This document shows, in pieces, positions 1-5,284 of a stretch of DNA of 5,284 nt. This DNA comes from Clostridia bacterium (GTDB taxonomy: Bacteria > Bacillota > Clostridia > Oscillospirales > Acutalibacteraceae): positions 1 to 5,284 of the forward strand of contig JAKSQR010000112.1 of the NCBI GenBank assembly GCA_024404065.1, given 5' to 3'. A program made the translations under genes and the position numbers. Position 1 is the first letter of the stretch. Every line of letters begins with the position of its first letter. Under the pieces are notes generated by a model. The model was not told the origin of the DNA and made no database searches. It was given only the letters and a program-made list of their open reading frames with translations.

Positions 1-738
1 TCATACATTCTGTGTGGATATTGTTTTTATTTCGCTTATGCGCCAGTTGTAGCTGTCAACTGTAAGTATTGTGTCGCAGTATTCGCAGCGGGTGGTGTGG
101 TTTATGCTTATGGGAGCGCCGCAGTTTGGGCATACTCTTGCATTAAGGCTTTCACCCTGCTTTGTAGCTGCACCGCTTTTACGCACAAGGCTCCACTCAT
201 AATCAGTGAATATTTCTGCGCTGTTACTGCCATTAAGAATTTTGCCTGTTGTGTCATCAATAAGCCACTCTGTACTGCGGGTGCGAAGGCGGGCAATTAT
301 AAGGTCCTTATCCCCTGCATTTTTCCAGCCTGCAATGGATGTATCAAGCACAGATGGATGGCTTATGCGAATAGATTTACTCTCACTTTTAAGTGTGATT
401 TCATCCTGCTTATATTTTTCAAAAAGCTCCTCAGTAAGATAGGGGCTCATTGTGTCAATATCCTTTGCGGCAATGCTGCCCTGAAGCCTTAAATAGAGGT
501 TAGTAAGCTTCTCATTAAATTCGCTTTCGTTAAATGTGGGGTCGGTATCTTTATAGGATTTTATATCAATAAGTGTTGCGGGGTTTGTGGGGGTGTCTGC
601 CTGCCTGAGTGCGCCCGGATTATGCACCTGAGTTGCAGTGCCTTCGGCACTTACATTGCCGCTTTCAGCCTTACGCCTTTTTACTATTATTACTACGATA
701 AAAATTATGGCACAAATTATAATCAATTTACCTGTCAT
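1..738 (-). CDS. Membrane-anchored Tim44-like domain protein with C-terminal zinc ribbon
   Basis: Complete 245-residue gene read from 738 down to a TGA at 3-1. Residues 5-19 are one hydrophobic segment (LIIICAIIFIVVIIV) followed directly by KRRK, so by the positive-inside rule the body of the protein probably faces the cytoplasm. Residues 24-58 are a polar linker. Residues about 60-187 resemble the Tim44-like (Tim44/MRPL45) fold: a helical start (FNEKLTNLYLRLQGSIAAKD), then mixed strands ending in WSLVRKSG. Residues 203-221 form a zinc ribbon, CPNC with CEYC (C203, C206, C218, C221). Tim44 domains are known for membrane-associated protein-protein contacts; the bacterial role of this architecture is not settled and no substrate can be read from the sequence. 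The start is fixed by AAAGGAG (plus positions 746-752) seven bases before ATG. It is divergent from the replication operon, so a shared function is not implied. The domain call is fairly secure; the function is unknown. Confidence 0.85.
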   Translation of the reverse strand: MTGKLIIICAIIFIVVIIVKRRKAESGNVSAEGTATQVHNPGALRQADTPTNPATLIDIKSYKDTDPTFNESEFNEKLTNLYLRLQGSIAAKDIDTMSPYLTEELFEKYKQDEITLKSESKSIRISHPSVLDTSIAGWKNAGDKDLIIARLRTRSTEWLIDDTTGKILNGSNSAEIFTDYEWSLVRKSGAATKQGESLNARVCPNCGAPISINHTTRCEYCDTILTVDSYNWRISEIKTISTQNV

Positions 739-745
739 AATACCA

Positions 746-752
746 CTCCTTT
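746..752 (-). promoter_or_regulatory. Ribosome binding site of the Tim44-like gene
   Basis: Read on the minus strand this is AAAGGAG, seven bases before the ATG at 738-736. It is the strongest Shine-Dalgarno match in the window and it fixes this start codon. Confidence 0.8.
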
Positions 753-762
753 ACTGCAATTT

Positions 763-791
763 ATTTTATTACAAGCTTTGGTATTTTTCAA
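763..791 (-). promoter_or_regulatory. Sigma-A-type promoter of the Tim44-like gene
   Basis: On the minus strand, TTGAAA (plus 791-786, five of six matches to TTGACA) is followed after exactly 17 bp by TAAAAT (plus 768-763, five of six matches to TATAAT). The predicted start of transcription is near 756, which leaves a leader of about 17 nt that carries the AAAGGAG site. Both boxes, the spacing and the fit to the gene start agree, so this is a good promoter candidate although the region is AT-rich. Confidence 0.6.
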
Positions 792-815
792 CAATTTTAT
801 TTATTTTTACCAAAG
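776..815. repeat. Inverted repeat around the -35 box of the leftward promoter
   Basis: CTTTGGTA at 776-783 and its exact complement TACCAAAG at 808-815 are separated by 24 bp, with arm centres 32 bp apart, about three helical turns. The left arm lies in the spacer of the leftward promoter and the right arm lies upstream of its -35 box. This is a possible operator for a dimeric regulator. The arms are AT-rich and only 8 bp long, so chance is a real alternative. Confidence 0.3.
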
Positions 816-842
816 AATTTGTGGTTTGCGAAGGGTAACAAA

Positions 843-856
843 CACAACCTGTTGTG
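843..856. repeat. Short dyad CACAAC-CT-GTTGTG
   Basis: Six-base arms are separated by two bases, so the dyad is palindromic as DNA; as RNA it would form only a five-pair stem with a CCTG loop. It lies midway between the two divergent promoters and is followed by TTTTT at 858-862. A protein-binding site or chance is more likely than a terminator, because nothing is transcribed into it from an upstream plus-strand gene in view. Confidence 0.25.
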
Positions 857-902
857 CTTTTTGAGCAGGAGTGTAGAAGTTGAAAAATCTATGCTTTTTT
901 TG

Positions 903-931
903 TTTATTTAGGCTGGCTTTTTTGGTATAAT
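903..931 (+). promoter_or_regulatory. Extended -10 promoter of the DnaD-loader-tex operon
   Basis: A perfect TATAAT at 926-931 is preceded by TGG at 923-925, giving an extended -10 element. The hexamer at the 17-bp position (903-908, TTTATT) is a poor -35 box, which an extended -10 commonly compensates for. Transcription would start near 938, giving a leader of about 145 nt before the DnaD start codon. A second TATAAT at 964-969 lacks both TGn and a usable -35 box, so this one is preferred. Confidence 0.6.
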
Positions 932-944
932 ACACAGTACCGAA

Positions 945-964
945 ATATGTGCATAGGCACATAT
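945..964 (+). promoter_or_regulatory. Perfect hairpin/operator at the 5' end of the operon transcript
   Basis: ATATGTGC (945-952), four-base loop ATAG, then GCACATAT (957-964), a perfect 8-bp inverted repeat. It begins about seven bases after the predicted transcription start, where it could be either a repressor operator or a 5'-terminal mRNA hairpin that shields the transcript. There is no U-tract after it, so it is not an intrinsic terminator. The two roles cannot be told apart from sequence alone. Confidence 0.5.
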
Positions 965-1012
965 ATAATATAGAAATTAAAAATAACAAATTAAGCAGGG
1001 TTCATTCGTGAT

Positions 1013-1076
1013 GGCCTGAGCCTTGCATTATGTTGCTTTCACTCACAATGCGCCGAAATCTATTATTTGAGAGTGA
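1013..1076 (+). promoter_or_regulatory. Possible structured mRNA leader before the DnaD-family gene
   Basis: GCATT (1025-1029) can pair with AATGC (1047-1051), with two further pairs inside after one mismatch. GGC (1013-1015) can pair with GCC at 1020-1022 or 1052-1054. TCACTC in the loop (1039-1044) is complementary to GAGTGA (1071-1076), which covers part of the weak ribosome binding site. Together these allow a folded leader, perhaps a pseudoknot, that hides the translation start. I do not recognise it as a named riboswitch or ribosomal-protein leader. The stems are short, so confidence is low. Confidence 0.25.
1069..1075 (+). promoter_or_regulatory. Weak ribosome binding site of the DnaD-family gene
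   Basis: GAGAGTG lies seven bases before ATG at 1083 and four bases before TTG at 1080. The spacing favours the ATG. The match to the anti-Shine-Dalgarno sequence is poorer than for the other three genes here, which suits a start that is translated modestly or under leader control. Confidence 0.45.
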
Positions 1077-1082
1077 TTATTG

Positions 1083-2150
1083 ATGTATTATTCCCTTAGC
1101 AAAAACTTAAAGAAAGGCGAATTTGCTGTGCCTTCAATAGTAGTTGACCATTTAAGAATAGTCAACGAAAATCAGCTTAAGGTGCTGCTGCTTATACTTG
1201 GCAAGGCTCCCCGTAATCTTACCATAAAGCAGATTGCAAAAGCCCTTATGCTGGATGTGGAAACAGCCGAAACCTGCCTGCAATACTGGGTGCTTACAGG
1301 TGTGCTTACACAGAGCGAAACTCCTGCTGAGCCCGCAAAATCCAAAGAAGAAAAAACTGAAGAAAAGGCAGAAGCCAAACCTCAGGAGCCAAAGAAATTT
1401 GTACCAAAGTCTCAGACCGAAAAGGCTGAGGAAAAGGCTGAAAAACCTCAGGCAAGTGAGCAGAAGGCAGAGATTGAATACTCACGCCCCTCTTCATCAG
1501 AGATTGCCACAAGAATGGACGAAAGCCCCGAAATTGCTACCCTTTTCAGGGAGCTTCAGGCAAAGCTTGGCAAAACTATCGGCTATGATGGTCAATGCAC
1601 ATTCCTGCTGCTTTATGACAGATTCGGTCTTTCTGCCGAAGTTATATTTATGCTTGTGGATTACTGCGTAAGTGTAAATAAAACAGGCTACAGCTATATT
1701 GAGGCTGTGGGCAAGGACTGGGCACTGCAGGAAATTGATACTATTGAGAAGGCTGCCGAAAAGATAAGCTCCTTAAATACCATTAACTCCTTCTGGAAAA
1801 AGTTTGTTGCTGCCACAGGCGTAAATAATCCCAAGCCTACCACCACTCAGCTTAAATTCCTTGAGTTATGGGTAGTTGAATGGAAGATGAGCTTTGACCT
1901 TATCATTTTAGCTTATGAGAAAATGACGGAAAACACAGGCAAGCTTAACTTTAAGTATATGAATAAAATCCTTATGGATTGGCACGAAAAGAAATATAAA
2001 ACTGTAAATGATGTAGAGGTTGCCGAAAAGGCTCACACCGACGCAAAGAAGGTAACAAGCGGTGCAAGCAGTGAGGCATCCTACAGCATAGACGAGTATC
2101 AGGATACAAAAGCCTATAAAAAGCCTGAATACAAGAGGAAATATGTATGA
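1083..2150 (+). CDS. DnaD-family primosomal replication protein
   Basis: A 355-residue protein that probably helps load the replicative helicase at origins or stalled forks in the cytoplasm. Residues about 11-76 look like the winged-helix DDBH1-type domain (VPSIVVDHLRIVNENQLKVL, then TIKQIAKALMLDVETAETCL). Residues about 80-135 are a Lys/Glu/Pro/Ala-rich, probably disordered linker. Two DDBH2 (DnaB_2) helical domains follow, at about 154-230 and 236-312. Each carries the DNA-binding Y-x3-[IV]-x3-W signature: YIEAVGKDW (205-213) and YMNKILMDW (292-300). Bacillus subtilis DnaD (about 230 residues) has one DDBH2 domain, so this is the longer duplicated form seen in clostridial proteins. ATG 1083 is preferred over the adjacent in-frame TTG at 1080 because of codon type and spacing from GAGAGTG. 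The last four bases overlap the helicase-loader gene, so the two are probably translationally coupled. The family call is strong; an exact dnaD versus dnaB-type role is not fixed by sequence. Confidence 0.9.
   Translation: MYYSLSKNLKKGEFAVPSIVVDHLRIVNENQLKVLLLILGKAPRNLTIKQIAKALMLDVETAETCLQYWVLTGVLTQSETPAEPAKSKEEKTEEKAEAKPQEPKKFVPKSQTEKAEEKAEKPQASEQKAEIEYSRPSSSEIATRMDESPEIATLFRELQAKLGKTIGYDGQCTFLLLYDRFGLSAEVIFMLVDYCVSVNKTGYSYIEAVGKDWALQEIDTIEKAAEKISSLNTINSFWKKFVAATGVNNPKPTTTQLKFLELWVVEWKMSFDLIILAYEKMTENTGKLNFKYMNKILMDWHEKKYKTVNDVEVAEKAHTDAKKVTSGASSEASYSIDEYQDTKAYKKPEYKRKYV
1419..1442 (+). repeat. Tandem 12-bp repeat coding for EKAE units
   Basis: GAAAAGGCTGAG (1419-1430) is followed directly by GAAAAGGCTGAA (1431-1442), 11 of 12 bases identical. 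It encodes EKAE-EKAE in the charged linker of the DnaD-family protein. Related EEKAEAK residues occur near 93-99, so the linker probably grew by slippage. In-frame length changes between strains are likely. Confidence 0.6.
2134..2140 (+). promoter_or_regulatory. Ribosome binding site of the helicase loader inside the upstream gene
   Basis: AGAGGAA lies six bases before the ATG at 2147, inside the last codons of the DnaD-family gene. With the ATGA stop-start overlap this supports both the chosen start and coupled translation. Confidence 0.65.
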
Positions 2151-3142
2151 GCTACAGTAAACAGATAATACTTGCCGCAAATCAGATAATTGCTGACAGA
2201 AGAGCAGAGGCTGAATCAATAAGCAATGTAAGGCACTTAAAAATTATATCCGAAATACCCAATATACCACAGTATGAGGCACAGCTTGCAAGCACAGGTG
2301 CTGATATTGTAAAGGCTATTGCCATGGGTGAGGATGCTGAAAAATTCATAAAAGAGCTGAGTGAGGTAAACCTGAGAATACAGGACTTAATCAAAGCGGA
2401 GCTTAAAAGCCACGGCTACCCTGAGGATTATCTCAAAACTCCCTACACCTGCAAAAAGTGTGATGATACAGGCTATGTAGGTGGTTACATCTGCGATTGC
2501 TACAGTCAGCTTCTTGAGCAGCTTAATAAAGAGGTTTCACTTGAGGCGCTTCGTAAGGTTTCCCCTGCGCAGCAGTGTAACTTCAAAAATTTTGACCTTA
2601 AATACTACTCAGATGAGATTAACCCCACCTACGGTGTTTCCACAAGAGAAATGATGGGCGATATTCTTGAGTATTGCAGGCACTACGCTGATGATTTTAA
2701 TCCAAAATCAAACTCAATCCTTTTAAGCGGTGCCACAGGTCTTGGCAAAACTCACCTTTCACTTGCCATTGCAAATGTGGTGGCAGAGAAGGGCTACTAT
2801 GTAGTTTATGGCTCAGCACAGAATTTATTCTCTGAGCTGGAAAGGGAAAAATTCAGCAGCAACAACAGCGGTGAGGCTGAGGCAAGGCTTATGGATTGCG
2901 ACCTGCTTATAATTGATGACTTAGGCAGCGAATTCTGCACACAGTTTACAGTAGCTGAGCTTTATAACATCATCAATACAAGGCTCAATTTATTAAAGCC
3001 AATTATTATAAGCACCAACCTTTCAAATAAAGAGATTGAGCAGAAGTACACACAGCGTGTGCTGAGCAGAATTATAGGCTCTTACACTCCCCTTTATTTT
3101 GTGGGCAACGACGTAAGACAGATTAAAAGTAAAGAAGATTAA
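2147..3142 (+). CDS. AAA+ replicative helicase loader, DnaC/DnaI-type
   Basis: A 331-residue cytoplasmic ATPase expected to bind the DnaB/DnaC-type replicative helicase and place it on single-stranded DNA. Residues 1-95 are mainly helical and probably form the helicase-contacting part. Residues 102-118 hold a cysteine cluster, CKKC-x10-CDC (C102, C105, C116, C118), likely to bind zinc; Bacillus DnaI also has a zinc-binding N-terminal domain. The AAA+ core follows with Walker A GATGLGKT (195-202), Walker B LLIIDDLG (253-260), a sensor-1 ISTN (288-291), and the conserved-arginine segment QRVLSRI (303-309), where R304 or R308 may act as the arginine finger. Length is close to DnaI (about 310). 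It starts in the ATGA overlap with the DnaD-family gene and ends 11 nt before tex. The DnaD-loader pairing is the main reason to prefer a chromosomal helicase loader over an IstB-like transposition ATPase, together with the absence of any transposase. Confidence 0.9.
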   Translation: MSYSKQIILAANQIIADRRAEAESISNVRHLKIISEIPNIPQYEAQLASTGADIVKAIAMGEDAEKFIKELSEVNLRIQDLIKAELKSHGYPEDYLKTPYTCKKCDDTGYVGGYICDCYSQLLEQLNKEVSLEALRKVSPAQQCNFKNFDLKYYSDEINPTYGVSTREMMGDILEYCRHYADDFNPKSNSILLSGATGLGKTHLSLAIANVVAEKGYYVVYGSAQNLFSELEREKFSSNNSGEAEARLMDCDLLIIDDLGSEFCTQFTVAELYNIINTRLNLLKPIIISTNLSNKEIEQKYTQRVLSRIIGSYTPLYFVGNDVRQIKSKED

Positions 3143-3145
3143 GGA
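3141..3145 (+). promoter_or_regulatory. Ribosome binding site of tex, overlapping the loader stop codon
   Basis: AAGGA overlaps the TAA stop of the loader gene (3140-3142) and lies eight bases before the ATG at 3154. Ribosomes ending the loader would release on top of this site, so re-initiation is plausible. It supports ATG 3154 as the start. Confidence 0.6.
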
Positions 3146-3153
3146 CCATAGAT

Positions 3154-5284
3154 ATGAATATTACTGCAAAACTTTGTGAAGAATTTAAGCTTCAGACCTG
3201 GCAGGTAGAGAATGTTACAAACCTGCTTGATGAGGGCAACACAGTCCCCTTTATTGCCCGTTACAGAAAGGAGCAGCACGGCACACTTGATGACCAGGTT
3301 ATCCGTGAGCTCAGCGAAAGGCTTGAATACCTTCGTAACCTTGATAAAAGGCGTGAGGAGGTACGCAATCTTATTGCTCAGCAGGAAAAGCTTACTGATG
3401 AGATAAGCGCTGCACTTGATAACGCAAATACAGTAACCGAAATTGACGATATTTACAGACCCTTCAGACCAAAAAGAAAAACAAGGGCTTCAGTTGCTAA
3501 AGAAAAAGGTCTTGAGCCCCTTGCCATTGCCATATATGAGCAGAAGGCAGATTCACCCACTCCCCTTGAGCTTGCTGAGAGCTACATTGATGAGGAGAAG
3601 GGCGTAGAAACTGCAGAGGATGCCCTCAAGGGTGCCCTTGATATTATTGCAGAAAATATCAGTGATGATGCGGATATAAGAAGACGCCTTCGTAACCTTT
3701 TCACAGTGCTTGGTGTGGTTACATCAACTGCTGCAGATAAGGACGCAGAAAGCGTTTACACAAATTACTATGATTTCAGCGAGCCCGTTAATAAGATTGC
3801 AGGCCACAGAGTGCTTGCCATTGACAGAGGCGAAAAAGAAAAATTCCTTAAAGTAAGCGTTACTCTTGACAGAGTAAAGGCTGCAAATGTAATTACAAGC
3901 GCTACCCTTAACCCTGCAGGCTCACCTACAACTGAGGCTGTAAGAGAAGCAGGCGTTGACGCTTACGACAGACTTATTTACCCCTCAATTGAGAGAGAAA
4001 TAAGAAATATGATGACCGAGAATGCTGCCGCAGGTGCTATCAAAGTATTTGCCCTTAACACAAAGGAGCTTTTACTTCAGCCACCCATCAAGGGCAAAAC
4101 AGTTATCGGCCTTGACCCAGGTTACCGCACAGGCTGTAAGGTAGCCGTAGTAGACAAAACAGGCAAGGTGCTTGATACAGGCGTTATTTATGTAACCCAC
4201 GGCGAAGCACAGAGAGATAAGGCTAAAGTAATAGTTAAAAATCTTATAAAGAAGCACCACGCAAACTGCATTTCAATAGGTAATGGTACAGCTTCAAAGG
4301 AAACTGAAATATTCGCAGCCGAAATCCTCCACGAAATAAGTGATGACGTAAGCTATATGGTAGTTTCAGAGGCAGGCGCTTCAGTTTACTCAGCAAGTAA
4401 GCTTGCTGCAAAGGAATTCCCTGATTATGATGTATCACTTCGTAGTGCGGTATCTATTGCACGCCGTCTTCAGGACCCCCTTGCAGAGCTTGTAAAGATT
4501 GACCCCAAGGCAATAGGCGTAGGTCAGTATCAGCACGATATGCCACCTAAAGAGCTTGACGCAGCCCTTGATGCAGTTATTGAGGATGCCGTTAACTCAG
4601 TAGGTGTAGACCTTAATACAGCTTCCGCTCCCCTGCTTCAGAGAGTATCAGGCATTAACTCTGCAATTGCTGCAAACATTGTGGATTACAGAGAGGAAAA
4701 CGGCGAATTTACAGGCAGAGCTCAGCTTAAAAAGGTGCCTAAGCTTGGTGCAAAGGCATTTGAGCAGTGCGCAGGCTTCTTAAGAATTGCAGAGAGCAAA
4801 AATCCCCTTGATAACACAGGCGTTCACCCTGAAAGCTATGACGCTGCAAAAGAGCTTCTTGCTATATTCAACTACACTGCAAAGGATATAGGCACAGAGG
4901 AAATTAAAGCTATTAAAGCAAACATTGACCTGCTCGGTGCAGAGAAGGTTGCAGAGAAGCTTAAAATAGGTGTACCCACACTTAACGATATTGTTAAGGA
5001 GCTTATTGCTCCCGGCAGAGACCCCCGTGATGAGCTGCCACCACCTATGCTCAGAAGTGATGTAATGGATATTAAGGACCTTAAACCCGGTATGGAAATG
5101 AAGGGCACTGTAAGAAACGTTACAGACTTTGGCGCATTTGTTGACATAGGCGTACACGAGGACGGTCTTGTACACATTTCTCAGATTACAGATAAGTACA
5201 TAAAGCACCCCTCAGAGGTGCTCAAGGTTGGTATGGTAGTTACCACATGGGTACTTAATGTAGATACAGTAAAGGGCCGTATCG
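3154..5284 (+). CDS. tex: Tex transcription accessory factor, S1 RNA-binding (3' end cut by the window)
   Basis: The frame stays open for 710 codons to the window edge, without a stop or frameshift. It matches the Tex/YhgF family, cytoplasmic nucleic-acid-binding proteins tied to transcription and stress tolerance. An N-terminal helical region carries VPFIARYRKE (31-40) and YRPFRPKRKTRASVAKEKGL (101-120), both family hallmarks. A YqgF-like RNase H fold begins at GLDPGYRTG (319-327, D321) and includes E406 in VSEAG. Helix-hairpin-helix repeats lie around 490-560 (RVSGINSAIAANIVDYR, then KKVPKLGAKAFEQCAGFLRI). The S1 domain runs from G646 (GMEMKGTVRNVTDFGAFVDIG, then EDGLVHISQI). Tex proteins are usually 715-790 residues, so probably only the end of S1 and a short tail are missing. 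The usual TGGLD after RYRKE is QHGTLD here, a mild deviation. Whether the YqgF fold has nuclease activity is unproven in this family. It is third in the presumed operon. Confidence 0.95.
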   Translation, partial: MNITAKLCEEFKLQTWQVENVTNLLDEGNTVPFIARYRKEQHGTLDDQVIRELSERLEYLRNLDKRREEVRNLIAQQEKLTDEISAALDNANTVTEIDDIYRPFRPKRKTRASVAKEKGLEPLAIAIYEQKADSPTPLELAESYIDEEKGVETAEDALKGALDIIAENISDDADIRRRLRNLFTVLGVVTSTAADKDAESVYTNYYDFSEPVNKIAGHRVLAIDRGEKEKFLKVSVTLDRVKAANVITSATLNPAGSPTTEAVREAGVDAYDRLIYPSIEREIRNMMTENAAAGAIKVFALNTKELLLQPPIKGKTVIGLDPGYRTGCKVAVVDKTGKVLDTGVIYVTHGEAQRDKAKVIVKNLIKKHHANCISIGNGTASKETEIFAAEILHEISDDVSYMVVSEAGASVYSASKLAAKEFPDYDVSLRSAVSIARRLQDPLAELVKIDPKAIGVGQYQHDMPPKELDAALDAVIEDAVNSVGVDLNTASAPLLQRVSGINSAIAANIVDYREENGEFTGRAQLKKVPKLGAKAFEQCAGFLRIAESKNPLDNTGVHPESYDAAKELLAIFNYTAKDIGTEEIKAIKANIDLLGAEKVAEKLKIGVPTLNDIVKELIAPGRDPRDELPPPMLRSDVMDIKDLKPGMEMKGTVRNVTDFGAFVDIGVHEDGLVHISQITDKYIKHPSEVLKVGMVVTTWVLNVDTVKGRI

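Larger units (their letters stand above)
739..1082. other. Divergent intergenic control region without a protein gene
   Basis: About 340 bp between the Tim44-like gene (leftward) and the DnaD-family gene (rightward). The short open frames here lack a ribosome binding site and family-like sequence. Besides the promoters and hairpins listed separately, I see an 8-bp inverted repeat CTTTGGTA (776-783) / TACCAAAG (808-815) around the minus-strand -35 box, and a short dyad CACAAC-CT-GTTGTG (843-856). Because both neighbours point outward, no terminator is expected here. Confidence 0.7.

Noticed and set aside
97..492. Plus-strand open frame of 131 codons opposite the Tim44-like gene
   Set aside because: It lies wholly antisense to a gene with clear domains, its cysteine-rich translation looks like a shadow, and it has no convincing ribosome binding site.
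843..862. CACAACCTGTTGTG followed by TTTTT as an intrinsic terminator
   Set aside because: The RNA stem would have only five pairs and is not GC-rich; no visible plus-strand gene is transcribed into it, since the Tim44-like gene points the other way.
964..969. A second TATAAT as an alternative -10 box
   Set aside because: It has no TGn extension and the hexamer at the right spacing (CGAAAT, 941-946) does not resemble a -35 box; it also overlaps the inverted repeat.
807..989. Minus-strand open frame of 60 codons in the intergenic region
   Set aside because: It overlaps the predicted rightward promoter and hairpin, lacks a ribosome binding site, and has low-complexity AT-rich content.
2147..3142. 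The AAA+ protein as an IstB-type insertion-sequence ATPase
   Set aside because: No IstA transposase or terminal repeats are present, and its coupling to a DnaD-family gene with a cysteine cluster fits a chromosomal helicase loader better.
4780..5208. Minus-strand open frames of 142 and 101 codons inside tex
   Set aside because: Tex is unmistakable on the plus strand here, including the S1 domain; the antisense translations look like no protein family and are explained by codon bias.
1..5284. A previously undescribed defence, mobile or RNA-guided system
   Set aside because: All four protein genes belong to recognisable families, three of them housekeeping, and no repeat arrays, integrase, transposase or toxin-antitoxin pairs are visible.

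Overview
The window looks like ordinary chromosomal DNA from a moderately AT-rich Gram-positive anaerobe of the class Clostridia, possibly an Oscillospirales/Ruminococcaceae relative. That placement is an inference. It rests on strong AGGAG-type ribosome binding sites, a DnaD-family protein next to a DnaC/DnaI-type helicase loader, a Tim44-like/zinc-ribbon membrane protein of a kind familiar from Clostridia, and frequent CTT and AGA codons. I see no insertion sequence, phage gene, CRISPR array, tRNA or rRNA.

Layout: (1) Positions 1-738, minus strand, encode a small membrane-anchored protein with a Tim44-like domain and a C-terminal four-cysteine zinc ribbon. The gene is complete and its stop codon is the first three bases of the window. 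(2) Positions 739-1082 are a divergent intergenic region. It holds a well-formed minus-strand promoter (TTGAAA, 17 bp, TAAAAT), an extended -10 promoter on the plus strand (TGG-TATAAT), a perfect 8-bp inverted repeat just after the predicted plus-strand transcription start, and a leader of roughly 140 nt that could fold around a weak ribosome binding site. (3) Positions 1083-2150 encode a DnaD-family primosome protein with an N-terminal winged helix and two DDBH2 domains. (4) Positions 2147-3142 encode an AAA+ helicase loader that overlaps the DnaD gene by 4 bp (ATGA). (5) From 3154 to the window end lies tex, a transcription accessory/RNA-binding factor starting 11 nt after the loader. It is cut by the window edge within its C-terminal S1 domain.

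The three plus-strand genes read as one operon. The first two are a matched replication-restart/initiation pair: DnaD-type remodelling of DNA and recruitment of the loader, then ATP-dependent loading of the replicative helicase. Tex follows and probably acts on transcription or transcription-replication complexes, though that functional link is only inferred from position. Most of the window is housekeeping. The parts most worth a second look are the divergent control region and the structured leader in front of the DnaD gene. I found no convincing new biological system.
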